Below are positions 42,694-51,360 of a DNA stretch of 64,000 nucleotides, piece by piece. Under the pieces are notes generated by a model, which made no database searches, was not told where the DNA came from, and worked only from the letters and a program-made list of their open reading frames with translations. Numbering within the stretch: position 1 is the stretch's first letter; every line of letters begins with the position of its first letter. The DNA lies in NCBI GenBank assembly GCA_016699405.1, contig CP064972.1, positions 1,178,001-1,242,000 on the forward strand, in the 5' to 3' direction. Origin of the DNA: Holophagales bacterium. Lineage in GTDB: Bacteria; Acidobacteriota; Thermoanaerobaculia; Multivoradales; JAGPDF01. Made by a program: the position numbers and the translations under genes.

Positions 42694-43407
42694 ATGTCCA
42701 ACGAGCTGCTCCTCCTCATGGCCACCGCCGCGTCGATCGGCGTGGTGCACACGCTCCTCGGCCCGGACCACTACGTTCCGTTCATCGTTCTCGCCAAGGC
42801 ACGGGGCTGGTCGCTCGCTCGCACCGCGGGCATCACCGTGCTCTGCGGGCTCGGGCACGTGCTCTCGTCCGTCGTCCTCGGCATGGCCGGTATCGCGCTC
42901 GGTCTCGCCGTCCACCGGCTCGAGGCGGTGGAATCGACCCGCGGCGAAATCGCCGGCTGGGCGTTGATCGCCCTCGGCGCCGTCTACACCGCCTGGGGGA
43001 TCAAGAAGGCCTTCTCCGGCGGCCACGGGCACGTCCATCTCGGCAGCGGCCACGCTTCGGTCCACGCGCTGACCCATGCCCACGAGCACGGCGGCAAGGC
43101 GGAGGCCGAGGCGGCCCGTCGTGCCCCGGTGACGCCGTGGGCGCTGTTCATCGTCTTCGTCCTGGGGCCCTGCGAGCCGCTGATTCCGATCCTCATGTAC
43201 CCGGCGGCGGCGCAGAGCGCCTTCGGCATGGTCGCTGTCACCGTCGTCTTCGCGGCGACGACGCTCGCGGCGATGCTCGCCGTCACCCTCGCCGGCGTGA
43301 AGGGGCTCGCGCTGCTGCCGGTCCACCACCTCGAGCGTTTCGCCCATGCCCTCGCCGGCGCGGCGATCCTCGCTTGCGGCGTGGCGATCAAGTTTCTCGG
43401 GCTCTGA
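42694..43407 (+). CDS. UreH/NicO-type nickel transporter
   Basis: A 237-residue membrane protein with six or seven helices. Helix one has HTLLGPDHYVPF, the His-x5-Asp-His block seen in UreH/NicO-type metal transporters. A cytoplasmic or periplasmic loop is His-rich (GGHGHVHLGSGHASVHALTH). FIVFVLGPCEPLIPILMYPAA is the second conserved helix pair. Sitting 32 bases after hypB, it most likely brings nickel in for the hydrogenase. Related proteins are also annotated as sulfite exporter-like, so metal specificity is inferred from context. Confidence 0.8.
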   Translation: MSNELLLLMATAASIGVVHTLLGPDHYVPFIVLAKARGWSLARTAGITVLCGLGHVLSSVVLGMAGIALGLAVHRLEAVESTRGEIAGWALIALGAVYTAWGIKKAFSGGHGHVHLGSGHASVHALTHAHEHGGKAEAEAARRAPVTPWALFIVFVLGPCEPLIPILMYPAAAQSAFGMVAVTVVFAATTLAAMLAVTLAGVKGLALLPVHHLERFAHALAGAAILACGVAIKFLGL

Positions 43408-43482
43408 CCCGGCGCTCTCGCGATGGGCGATGCCGCGACGCGACCCCGCAGCGAACCGACGAACCTCCGCCCGGACCGCGCG

Positions 43483-44244
43483 ATGACCGGCCGCACCGTG
43501 CTGGTGACCGGCGCTGGGTCGGGGATCGGTGCGGCGGCGGCGCGCTGCCTTGCCGCGGCCGGCGCCTCGGTCCTTTGCACCGATCGGGACGACGCCGCGG
43601 CGGCGCGCACGGCGGCGGCGCTCCCCCCGGCGATCGACCACCCAGCCCCACGCCGCCTCGACGTGACGAGCGAGACCGAGTGGGAAGCGGCGGTGGGCTC
43701 GCTCGCGTCGCTCGACGCGATCGTCCACTCGGCCGGCGTTTCAGCCGCGTCGGCGCTCGACGCGACCTCGCTTGCCGCCTGGCGCGAGCTGCTCGCGGTG
43801 AATCTCGACGGCGCCTTCCTCGCCGTCCGTTCGGGGTTCCGGGCGATGAGCGGACGCGGTGGCAGCATCGTGCTCGTCGCCTCGGCTTCGGGACTGCGGG
43901 CCGCCTCCGGTGCGGCGGCCTATTCGGTGAGCAAGGCGGCGGTCTGCATGCTGGCCAAGGCGGCCGCCAAGGAGAGCCGCGATCGCGGCCTCGGCGTGCG
44001 GGTCAACACCGTCTGCCCGGCGGGCGTCAAGACGCCGCTCTGGGAGGCGATGCCGTTCTTCCGCGAGCTGGTGGCCAAGACCGGCTCGACGGAGGCGGCC
44101 TACCGCGAGTTGGCGGGCGGCACGCCCGGCGGGCGTTTCGCCGAGCCCGAGGAGATCGCCCAGGCCATTCTCTACCTCGCTTCCGACACCTCCGCCTTCG
44201 TCACCGGCATCGACCTGCCGCTCGACGGCGGCTACCTGCTCTAG
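43483..44244 (+). CDS. Short-chain dehydrogenase/reductase
   Basis: A classical SDR of about 253 residues. The NAD(P) loop TGAGSGIGAAAARCLAAAGA, the NAG-like motif HSAGVSAASAL, SIVLVASASG and the active-site Tyr-x3-Lys in AAAYSVSKAAVCMLAKA are intact. NTVCPAGVKTPLW and TGIDLPLDGGYLL close the chain. Substrate unknown. ATG 43483 (MTGRTVLVTGAG) fits the family start; an in-frame ATG at 43423 would add 20 residues. It follows the nickel transporter on the same strand but has no obvious link to it. Confidence 0.85.
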   Translation: MTGRTVLVTGAGSGIGAAAARCLAAAGASVLCTDRDDAAAARTAAALPPAIDHPAPRRLDVTSETEWEAAVGSLASLDAIVHSAGVSAASALDATSLAAWRELLAVNLDGAFLAVRSGFRAMSGRGGSIVLVASASGLRAASGAAAYSVSKAAVCMLAKAAAKESRDRGLGVRVNTVCPAGVKTPLWEAMPFFRELVAKTGSTEAAYRELAGGTPGGRFAEPEEIAQAILYLASDTSAFVTGIDLPLDGGYLL

Positions 44245-44408
44245 ACGCGAATTCGTGCTCTCGGCTGGCCGGGTGGCAGGCCTCGGGCGGGTGGCGCGTC
44301 CGGCGCTTCTCGCGACACGGCGCGGCGCGTAGAATCCAGCGATCCAACAGGAATCGGCCCCCTGCCTCGGCGAGGGACCTCACTGCCTCAGGCCCGGAAA
44401 GGAGCCGC

Positions 44409-44883
44409 ATGAAGCGCCACGCGACCTGGCCGTCCGTCTTCGTCGCCCTCGCTCTGCTCGCCGCCACGAGCAGCCTCGCCGCGGAGACGCCGTCGATCTA
44501 CCTCACTCGTCCGTCCGACCGGCCGGCGCGCGAGATCGTCCTGGCGCACCTCGCCGCCACGGCGGCCGATGCCGGCCTCTCGCCGGCCGATCTCGCCGAC
44601 GTCGCGATCACCGACGAGTACCGAGACGCGCACAACGGCGTGACCCACGTCTACCTGCGCCAGCGCGTCCACGGGCTCGAGATCGAGAACGCCGTGCGGA
44701 ACGCCAACGTCGACGCCCAGGGACGGCTCTTCGGCCTCGGCGGCGCCTTCGTCGCCAACGCGGCCGCGGTGGCCGGGAGCAACGCGCCGCTGCTCTCCGC
44801 CGAGGCGGCGATCGCCGCGGCCGCCGCGGATCTCGGGCTGCGCGCCGCAGCTTCGGCAGAGCTCGTCGAGGCTCGAGGGCGGG
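44409..44883 (+). pseudogene. N-terminal propeptide part of a frameshifted M36 metalloprotease
   Basis: Encodes a signal peptide (VFVALALLAATSSLAAE) and a fungalysin/thermolysin-type propeptide (FTP) domain with VTHVYLRQRVHGLEIENAV and RLFGLGGAFVANAAAVA. The frame then departs from the protease frame: ELVEAR is followed in this frame by GRVGAAQP, while the continuing homology (GGLEQRSLYRVPG) is one frame over. Removing one G from the GGGCGGG at about 44877-44883 would join the parts. TAGAAT at 44330-44335 is a candidate -10. Confidence 0.75.
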
Positions 44884-46782
44884 TTGGAGCAGCGCAGCCT
44901 CTACCGGGTCCCCGGGGTCTCGCAGGACGACATCCCGGCGCGGCTCAAGTACTACCTCGACAAGCAGGGTGCCCTGCCCCTCGTCTGGGACCTGGTCATC
45001 CGCCCGGTCGAGGGATCCGACTGGTGGAACCTGTGGGTCGATGCGGCGACCGGCGAGATCGTCGGCAAGGTGAACTGGTCGGCACACGCCACCTACGAGG
45101 TCTTCGCCTTCCCCAAGGAGTCGCCGAACGACGGCCCGCGCACCGTCGAGACCGACCCGCACGACCTGCTCGCCTCGCCGTACGGTTGGCACGACACGAA
45201 CGGTGCGGTCGGCGCGGAGTTCACCGACACGCGCGGCAACAACGTGCAGGCGCAGACCGACCTCGACGCCAACAACGCGTTCGGCGGCTCGGACATCCGG
45301 CCGAGCGGCGGTGCCTCGCTCGACTTCCAGCCGGCAATCGACCTCGCCACCCAGGAGCCGGCGGCCTATCGCGAGGCGGCGGTGGTCAGCCTGTTCTACT
45401 GGAACAACATCATGCACGACGTCCTCTACCAGTACGGCTTCACCGAGGCGGCCGGCAACTTTCAGCAGAACAACTACGGCCGCGGCGGCAGCGGCAACGA
45501 CTCGGTGCAGGCCGACGCCCAGGACGGGTCGGGGACGAACAACGCCAACTTCGCGACGCCGCCGGACGGCAGCGCCGGCCGCATGCAGATGTTCGTCTGG
45601 ACCTCTCCCGGCGAGGTCGTGGTCAACGCGCCGGCCGGGATCGCCGGCACCTACCTCGCCGGCAGCGCCGGCTTCGGACCGGCGCTCACCCTGGCCGGTT
45701 TCGCCGGGGACCTGGTCCTGGCCAACGACGGTGACGCGATCCCGGGCGACGCCTGTCCCAACGCGGTCAACACCGTGTGCACGGCGGGAGCGCTTCCCGG
45801 GTTGACCGGCAAGATCGCGGTGATCGACCGCGGCAACTGCGAGTTCGGCACCAAGGTCAAGTGTGCGCAGGTCAACGGCGCGATCGCCGCGATCATCGCC
45901 AACAACCAGGGCGGCACCGCCGTCATCCCGATGGGCGCCGGGGTCAATGGCGCGACGGTGACCATCCCGTCGCTCATGGTCTCGCAGAACGACGGGGCGC
46001 TCATCAAGGGCCAGCTCCCCGCGCCGGGGGTCAACGCGACCCTGCGCCGCGTCACGGTGAATCGCGACAGCGACCTCGATGCCGGGATCATGGCCCACGA
46101 GTACGGGCACGGACTCTCCAACCGGCTCACCGGCGGGCCGGCGAACGTCGGCTGCCTCGGCAACGACGAACAGGCGGGCGAGGGCTGGAGCGATTGGATG
46201 ACCCTCTTCCTCCACGCGCTGCCGTCGGACGGCCCGACCACCGCGCGCCCTGTGGGCACCTACGTGAACTATCAGACCCGTGCGAGTGGGACAGGCATCC
46301 GCACCTACCCGTACACGACCGACATGGCGGTCAACCTGCACACCTACGACTCGATCAAGACGGCGGCGATCCCGCACGGGGTGGGCTCGGTGTGGGCCGA
46401 GATGCTCTGGGAGATGTACTGGAATCTCGTCCTCGCCCACGGCTGGTCTCCCGACTTCTACCGCGGCAAGGGCGGCAACAACCTCGCCTTCCAATTGGTG
46501 ATGGACGGCATGAAGCTGCAGCCGTGCTCGCCGGGCTTCGTCGACGGGCGCAACGCCATCCTCCAGGCCGACACCGTGCTCACCGGCGGAGCCAACCAGT
46601 GCCGCATCTGGCGCGCGTTCGCCAAGCGGGGGCTCGGCTCGTCGGCCTCGCAGGGCCTGAGCAGCAGCGCGACGGACGGCGTGCAGGCCTTCGACCTGCC
46701 GGCCGCCTGCCAGGGTCATTTCTTCGAGGACGGTTTCGAGTTCCACGGCACCTCGCACTGGTCGGGGACGGCGACGGAGTAG
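44884..46782 (+). CDS. M36 (fungalysin-type) zinc metalloprotease, catalytic part, frameshifted from its propeptide
   Basis: Secreted protease core of 632 residues in its own frame (first codon TTG; no real start here). The HDVLYQYGFTEAAGNFQQNN block of the M36 fold, an inserted PA domain (IAVIDRGNCEFGTKVK), the zinc site HEYGHGLSNRL with His405 and His409, the third ligand in EQAGEGWSDW, and the C-terminal FYRGKGGNNLAFQLVMDG region are all present. The chain ends FFEDGFEFHGTSHWSG, the short terminal motif shared with other exported proteins here. Intact catalytic residues suggest either a recent mutation or a sequencing error at the frameshift near 44880. Confidence 0.85.
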   Translation: MEQRSLYRVPGVSQDDIPARLKYYLDKQGALPLVWDLVIRPVEGSDWWNLWVDAATGEIVGKVNWSAHATYEVFAFPKESPNDGPRTVETDPHDLLASPYGWHDTNGAVGAEFTDTRGNNVQAQTDLDANNAFGGSDIRPSGGASLDFQPAIDLATQEPAAYREAAVVSLFYWNNIMHDVLYQYGFTEAAGNFQQNNYGRGGSGNDSVQADAQDGSGTNNANFATPPDGSAGRMQMFVWTSPGEVVVNAPAGIAGTYLAGSAGFGPALTLAGFAGDLVLANDGDAIPGDACPNAVNTVCTAGALPGLTGKIAVIDRGNCEFGTKVKCAQVNGAIAAIIANNQGGTAVIPMGAGVNGATVTIPSLMVSQNDGALIKGQLPAPGVNATLRRVTVNRDSDLDAGIMAHEYGHGLSNRLTGGPANVGCLGNDEQAGEGWSDWMTLFLHALPSDGPTTARPVGTYVNYQTRASGTGIRTYPYTTDMAVNLHTYDSIKTAAIPHGVGSVWAEMLWEMYWNLVLAHGWSPDFYRGKGGNNLAFQLVMDGMKLQPCSPGFVDGRNAILQADTVLTGGANQCRIWRAFAKRGLGSSASQGLSSSATDGVQAFDLPAACQGHFFEDGFEFHGTSHWSGTATE

Positions 46783-46798
46783 GCGACGAGGTCCCCCC

Positions 46799-46839
46799 CG
46801 CGGAGGGCCGCCGGCCGAGCACCCGGCGTCCCCTCCGCG
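46799..46839. terminator. Long hairpin after the M36 protease gene
   Basis: Outer arms CGCGGAGGG (46799-46807) and CCCTCCGCG (46831-46839) pair perfectly, and inner arms CGCCGG/CCGGCG extend the stem with small internal mismatches and an eight-base loop. It starts 16 bases after the protease stop and before the cupin gene. Confidence 0.55.
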
Positions 46840-46859
46840 CCGACGCGCGCCGGCCGCGG

Positions 46860-46865
46860 TATCGT
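46860..46865 (+). promoter_or_regulatory. Candidate -10 box, possible leaderless start
   Basis: TATCGT lies exactly seven bases before the cupin ATG at 46873, and there is no ribosome binding site. The geometry would make the ATG the first transcribed codon. No -35 is evident, so confidence is low. Confidence 0.35.
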
Positions 46866-46872
46866 CGCGCCC

Positions 46873-47229
46873 ATGGCCGAGCTCATCGACGCGCCGGTCG
46901 TCTTCGAGACGACCGGCGACCCACCGAAACGCATCGAGGAGTTCGTCGGGCGGATCGCCACCGCGACGTCGGCGGTGAGCATTGCGCGGATGACCAGCCC
47001 GCCCGGCTGGGGAGAGGTCGGACAGACGCCGGAGTTCGACGAAATCCTGCTGGTGCTCGAGGGCTGCCTCTGCCTCGAGACCCGGCGCGGCACTCTCGAG
47101 GCACGCGCCGGGCAGGCCCTGCGTGCCTTCGCCGGCGAGTGGATGCGCTGCTCGACTCGCGAGGGCGCGGTCTACGTGGCGATCTGCCTGCCGGCGTTCT
47201 CGCCCACCACGGCCCGCCGCGACGCGTGA
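46873..47229 (+). CDS. Cupin-fold protein
   Basis: A 118-residue single cupin. The metal-binding motif 1 region is degenerate: GQTPEFDEILLVLEGCLCLETR supplies acidic residues and a short strand but lacks the usual paired His. ARAGQALRAFAGEWMRCSTR is the second motif region. This looks like a regulatory or small-molecule-binding cupin (EutQ-like) rather than a typical dioxygenase; function unknown. It starts a plus-strand run with the YjjX-like and YbaK-like genes, seven bases before the former. Confidence 0.75.
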   Translation: MAELIDAPVVFETTGDPPKRIEEFVGRIATATSAVSIARMTSPPGWGEVGQTPEFDEILLVLEGCLCLETRRGTLEARAGQALRAFAGEWMRCSTREGAVYVAICLPAFSPTTARRDA

Positions 47230-47236
47230 GCGAGGA

Positions 47237-47830
47237 ATGAGCGAACCCCACCTCCCGGGCGCGGGCACCCTGCGCGTGCTCGTCGCCTCGGCGAACCCGG
47301 TGAAGCGCCGGGCGACGATCGACGGCTTTCGTCGCCTGATTGGCCCCCGCGAGTTGACCGTCGAGGGCGTGGCGGTGCCCTCGGGCGTGGCGCATCAGCC
47401 GGTCAGCGACGAGGAGACGCTGCGTGGGGCTCGGCAGCGCGCCGAAGCGCTGCGAGCGCTCGCCCCCGCCGCCGACTTCTGGGTCGGGCTCGAAGGGGGT
47501 GTCGAGCGGCACGGCGAGGAGCTCATCGCCTTCGCCTGGGCGGTCGTCTGCTCCCGCGATCGCTGCGGCCGGGCCCGCAGCGCCACCTTCGTGTTGCCCG
47601 ACGAGATCGCCCGCCTCGTCCTCCACGCGGGGCTCGAGCTCGGCGACGCCGACGATCGCGTCTTCGGCCGCAGCGGCTCGAAGCGCGAGGAGGGCGCAGT
47701 CGGTCTGCTCACCGGGGGGGCGATCGACCGCGCCGGTCTCTACGCTCCCGCAGTCTCCCTGGCGCTCGTTCCGTTCCTCCGTCCCGACCTCTATCCGACC
47801 CGGGACGACGGGACGAGCGAGGCGTCGTGA
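47237..47830 (+). CDS. yjjX: Inosine/xanthosine triphosphatase, YjjX type
   Basis: A 197-residue house-cleaning enzyme predicted to hydrolyse ITP and XTP. The family blocks VLVASANPVKRRATIDGF, VPSGVAHQPVSDEETLRGAR, FWVGLEGGVERHGEELIAFAW (here split by a helix) and ELGDADDRVFGRSGSKREEG with GAVGLLTGG are in the correct order. ATG 47237 (MSEPHLPGAG) is just after the cupin stop. The stop overlaps the GTG start of the YbaK-like gene by four bases. Confidence 0.85.
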   Translation: MSEPHLPGAGTLRVLVASANPVKRRATIDGFRRLIGPRELTVEGVAVPSGVAHQPVSDEETLRGARQRAEALRALAPAADFWVGLEGGVERHGEELIAFAWAVVCSRDRCGRARSATFVLPDEIARLVLHAGLELGDADDRVFGRSGSKREEGAVGLLTGGAIDRAGLYAPAVSLALVPFLRPDLYPTRDDGTSEAS

Positions 47831-48303
47831 CCCCGGCGGTGCGCGCGGCCGAGCGCGCGGGAGTGCGCTTCGAGCTCGTCTCCTACGTCCACGACCCGCG
47901 TGCCGCCTCCTTCGGTCGAGAGGCGGTCGAAGCCCTGGGGCTCGCCGCCGACGAGGTCTTCAAGACCCTGGTGGCGAGAGTCGACGGCAGACTCATGGTG
48001 GCAGTGATCCCGGTGGCCAGCCTGCTCGACCTCAAGGCGCTCGCCGCGGCGGCAGGCGCCAAGCGCGCCGAGATGGCCGAGCCCGCCGAGGTCGAACGCG
48101 CCACCGGTTACGTGCTCGGCGGCGTCAGCCCGCTCGGCCAGCGCCGGGCACTGCCGACGATCCTCGACGCGAGCGCGCTCGCGCTCGAACGGCTGTACGT
48201 GAGCGCCGGCCGCCGCGGCCTCGAGATCGCCCTTGCGCCGGGCGATCTGCTCGCCCTCACGGGCGGACGAGTGGCGGCGATCGCGCGCCCCTCGGCGCCT
48301 TGA
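47827..48303 (+). CDS. ybaK: YbaK/EbsC-type aminoacyl-tRNA deacylase
   Basis: A 158-residue trans-editing protein; the family typically hydrolyses Cys-tRNA(Pro). SFGREAVEALGLAADEVFKTL contains the substrate-loop Lys, and VIPVASLLDLKALAAAAGAK, GYVLGGVSPLGQRRALPTIL and VSAGRRGLEIALAPGDLLAL match YbaK throughout. The GTG start at 47827 overlaps the upstream stop (GTGA). Substrate preference within the family is inferred. Confidence 0.88.
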   Translation: MTPAVRAAERAGVRFELVSYVHDPRAASFGREAVEALGLAADEVFKTLVARVDGRLMVAVIPVASLLDLKALAAAAGAKRAEMAEPAEVERATGYVLGGVSPLGQRRALPTILDASALALERLYVSAGRRGLEIALAPGDLLALTGGRVAAIARPSAP

Positions 48304-48522
48304 GCCGCCGTCGGAGTCGCTCCGCCGACGCGGGCTCGCACTCCGCAGCGGACCGACGACGAGGTCAGGAGAAAGCGTACAGCGCGCCGTTCGGCCTTCG
48401 CCTACACTTCGGCGCCAGACGGAATCCGGGAGCTCGCACCGCCCGCTCGACCTCGAGCAGCGCGGAGACAACGGCTGTGCTGACGCGCAGCGAGACCCGG
48501 TCCACGCCCGAAGGAGATCGCC

Positions 48523-48810
48523 ATGAAGTCACTCCGCCTGTTCTTTGCCCTCGTCCTGTGCCTCGGCATGGCCGCTTGCGACCAGAAGCCCAAGAGCGCC
48601 ACCGAACAGGTCCGGGACAAGGTCAACGACGCGCTCGATCGCCGGCCGAACGAGAAGCTGCGCGATGCCGCCGAGGACCTGCATGACGGCGCCAAGGACG
48701 TGGCGAAGGAGCTCAAGGACGCCAAGAATGAGGTCGCCAAGGACCTCAAGGCGGCGAAAGACGAGGTGGTCAAGGAAGTGAAGGAAGCCGAGAAGAAGGC
48801 GGGGCACTGA
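48523..48810 (+). CDS. Small lipoprotein with charged amphipathic repeats
   Basis: A 95-residue predicted lipoprotein: MKSLRLFFALVLCLGMAAC ends in a lipobox (GMAAC, lipidated Cys19). The mature part is one long amphipathic helix with repeating AKEL/AKDE-K units (DVAKELKDAKNEVAKDLKAA). Such helices resemble periplasmic apolipoprotein-like or LEA-like proteins, but I assign no function. AAGGAG at 48505-48514 is its ribosome binding site, and TACACT at 48402-48407 a possible -10. The gap 48304-48522 has no gene. Confidence 0.75.
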   Translation: MKSLRLFFALVLCLGMAACDQKPKSATEQVRDKVNDALDRRPNEKLRDAAEDLHDGAKDVAKELKDAKNEVAKDLKAAKDEVVKEVKEAEKKAGH

Positions 48811-49052
48811 CGCCCGAGACGACCGCGCTGCGTCGCCCGCCGACACCCTGCCGGCGCCGTCGCGATCGCGTGTCGCGAGCGACGACGTCCTCGCCGAGCG
48901 CAGGGCGACCGGGCGGCGGATGGCGGTAGGAATTCGCGATTGAGGCCGAGTCCCTGCGTGGAAGACCCGATCCTCGGCTACGATGCAGGGAGATCGCGGG
49001 AAAGCGGCGGTGTCGCATCGGAGCGCTCCGCCTTACGACGAGGAGAGTCGCC

Positions 49053-49484
49053 ATGGCCGGAAGGGCGAGACGCACCACGTTGCGGAGCCGCGCAGGAAAG
49101 AAGCTCTACGCCGTGCGGGACAAGGGGGGCAAGTTCAAGGACATCCAGACCTACGAGCGCGCCCACCGTGCGGACCTGAAGAAGAAGAGCGCGGCCGAGA
49201 AGGCGGCGGCGGCGAAGGCGAGCGCCAAGCCGGCGGCCAAGAAGGCCACGAAGAAGACCGCCAAGAAGGTGGTCAAGAAGGTTGCGAAGAAGGTCGTGAA
49301 GAAGGTCGCGAAAAAGGTCGTGAAGAAGGCGACGAAGAAGGTCGCGAAGAAGAGCCTCAAGCGGGCCCCCAAGAAGGTCGTCAAGAAGACGGCGAAGAAG
49401 GCCGTCAAGAAGGTCGTGAGAAAGGCGACGAAGAAGGCCGCCAAGAAGGCGGTGAAGAGGACCGCCAAGCGGGCGGCGAAGTAA
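49053..49484 (+). CDS. Lysine-rich histone-H1-like DNA-binding protein
   Basis: A 143-residue very basic protein. The N-terminal 50 residues form a conserved-looking module (RAGKKLYAVRDKGGKFKDI, YERAHRADLKKKS). The rest is an Ala/Lys/Val tail of AKKVVKK and AKKATKK units like eukaryotic H1 tails and bacterial H1-like proteins such as BpH1 or HctB. It should bind DNA or RNA non-specifically through the tail. The ATG at 49053 follows AGGAGAG. Repetition here is at codon level (AAGAAGG), not a CRISPR. Confidence 0.8.
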   Translation: MAGRARRTTLRSRAGKKLYAVRDKGGKFKDIQTYERAHRADLKKKSAAEKAAAAKASAKPAAKKATKKTAKKVVKKVAKKVVKKVAKKVVKKATKKVAKKSLKRAPKKVVKKTAKKAVKKVVRKATKKAAKKAVKRTAKRAAK

Positions 49485-49580
49485 CCCACCGGCACCGCCT
49501 TCTCCCGGCCGGCGGCGTCCGGCGAGCTGCGGCGTGGCGCGAGAGCGAGCCGCCCGCCGCGGTCGCTCGGCGCCCTCGGC

Positions 49581-51302
49581 TCAGCGGGCCGCGAGGGCTT
49601 CGCGCAGGGCGTTGGCGCGCCGACTGTGCGGGTTGCGGGCGAGAGCTCGGGTGAGCTGAGCCTCGGCAGCGTCCCGGTCGACCGCGCCGCGCGCGATCAT
49701 CCAGCGCTGGTAGTCGGGGTCTTCGGGAAAGAGCGCGTCGAGGCTCTCGCGGGCGATCGTCGCGGCGTGGGCCGGTGTGCGTCGCAGGTGGATCATCGCC
49801 ACGTCGTCGAAGTAGACGAGCGACCACTCCTCCGGCGGGAAGTAGGTGACGCTCCACGGCTGGCGGACCGTGCCGGTGACTCGACCCGCGCCGTCGACCG
49901 TGCGCACCTCGGTGCCGTCCTGCTCGTAGCCGAGCAACGTCGCGCCGATCCGCTCTTCGTCGAGGAGGGGGAACCAGAGACGGCTGTCGAGCACCGCGCT
50001 GCCGAGGCGGCGACGGAAGTCGGCGTAGAGGTCGTCGCGGCCGTCGAGAAAGACGCGGTGTGCGGGCCATCGCCGGTAGATCAGGTAGCCGCCGAAGGCG
50101 TGGGTATTGAGCAGCTCGCCGCTGGGTTGGAGGCGTTCGAGCGCATCGACGGCGGCGACCGGAAGTCGCCGGTCGTCGATCGAAAAGCCGCGTGGAAACG
50201 GCTGCTCGCCGGCGAGGAAGAGCGCGGCGAGCGCGAAGAGGACCGCTGCGACGAGCGCCGGCCGCACGCGGGCGAACACGCGCGTGAGCGCCACGGCGAA
50301 AGGCCCGGGCGCGTCGCGCTCGGCGAGGGCGGCGGCGAGGAGCAGCGGCGCGAGGCACCCCCAGAGCCCGAGGTTCCGGACATAGCGGATCGCCAGCGCG
50401 GCGAGCGCCGCGAGCGGCAGCAGCGCGGCGAGGTCGGGCCGGCGTCGCCGCGTCAGCAGCGCGGCGGCCGCGAGCGGCAGGGTGGCGAAGAAGAGCCAGT
50501 GCGCCGGCCAGCGCGGCCAGGCCCATTCGAGGTTGCGGAAGACCCCCTTCTCGTGCAACGAGGTGAGCGCGAACGGCACCTCCCAGAGGCGCCAGCCGAA
50601 GGGGTTGGCGAGGCTCGCTCCGAGCGAGAGAGCGAGGAGGATCCAGGCCTGGCGCGCCGTCGGCCGGCCGAGCCCGGGAGCTTCGGCCCGAGGCGCGGCG
50701 AGGCGCGGCTCCAGGGTCCGGCCGAGGGCGAAGAGCGAGAGAACGAGGGCACCGACGACGATTCCGGCATGCAGATTCGCCCACAGCGCGAAGAGCAGCG
50801 GGATCCAGAGCAGGCCGCCGAGCCTCGGCGGTGTGTCGCGCCGTCGCAGGAGGGCCACGAGGAGCAGGGCGGTGCAGGCGATCGTGGCGAGCTCGGGCCG
50901 CTCGATGAAACGCCAGCGCCCGGCGAGCAGGAACGGAGTGACGAGCGCCGTGGCCGGCACGAGGTCGAGCGCGAGCTCGCGTTGCACGAAACGCACGGCG
51001 AGCCAGGCGACGGCGAGCAGCAGCAACGTCTTGGCGAGCACCAGGGCCGCCGTGCCGCCAGCCCGCTCGAGCAGCGCGACAGCGACCTGGAAGAGCCATT
51101 CGGGGTTGATGCGCGGCGTCCCGGCGGCGGTGAAGGAGAACTCGTCGACGGACGGCACGGCACCGCGGGCGAGAATCAACCGGCCATAGGCGAGGTGCCA
51201 CCAGATGTCGAAGTCGCCGATGCGTCGCACGCACCAGGCGACGAGAACCGCACCCAGGCCGAGGTGGACGAGGGCGGAAGAGTCGCGAGTCGTAGGCCGC
51301 AC
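49581..51302 (-). CDS. Polytopic membrane protein with C-terminal soluble domain
   Basis: A 573-residue protein with about 10-12 helices. The first periplasmic loop DFDIWWHLAYGRLILARG and a second loop FTAAGTPRINPEWLFQVAVA resemble GT-C-like or O-antigen polymerase-like membrane proteins. The C-terminal domain begins near LLNTHAFGGYLIYRRWPAHR and FLDGRDDLYADFRR, seen in many uncharacterised bacterial proteins, and a final helical segment looks TPR-like. Function unknown. ATG 51302 is assumed. Convergent with the H1-like gene across 96 bases with no clear hairpin. Confidence 0.75.
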   Translation of the reverse strand: MRPTTRDSSALVHLGLGAVLVAWCVRRIGDFDIWWHLAYGRLILARGAVPSVDEFSFTAAGTPRINPEWLFQVAVALLERAGGTAALVLAKTLLLLAVAWLAVRFVQRELALDLVPATALVTPFLLAGRWRFIERPELATIACTALLLVALLRRRDTPPRLGGLLWIPLLFALWANLHAGIVVGALVLSLFALGRTLEPRLAAPRAEAPGLGRPTARQAWILLALSLGASLANPFGWRLWEVPFALTSLHEKGVFRNLEWAWPRWPAHWLFFATLPLAAAALLTRRRRPDLAALLPLAALAALAIRYVRNLGLWGCLAPLLLAAALAERDAPGPFAVALTRVFARVRPALVAAVLFALAALFLAGEQPFPRGFSIDDRRLPVAAVDALERLQPSGELLNTHAFGGYLIYRRWPAHRVFLDGRDDLYADFRRRLGSAVLDSRLWFPLLDEERIGATLLGYEQDGTEVRTVDGAGRVTGTVRQPWSVTYFPPEEWSLVYFDDVAMIHLRRTPAHAATIARESLDALFPEDPDYQRWMIARGAVDRDAAEAQLTRALARNPHSRRANALREALAAR

Positions 51303-51360
51303 GTCGCCGAGGTCTTCTTCGGGTTCGCCTGCACCAATGCCTGATGCGTCGCAGCGCTGC

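Noticed and set aside
48304..48330. Hairpin-like CGTCGG...CCGACG after the YbaK-like gene
   Set aside because: Six-base stem with a ten-base loop and no T-run; too weak to call a terminator in this base composition.
49220..49480. Dense short repeats that could suggest a CRISPR or satellite
   Set aside because: The periodicity is Lys/Ala/Val codons (AAGAAGG) in an H1-like coding region, with no spacers.
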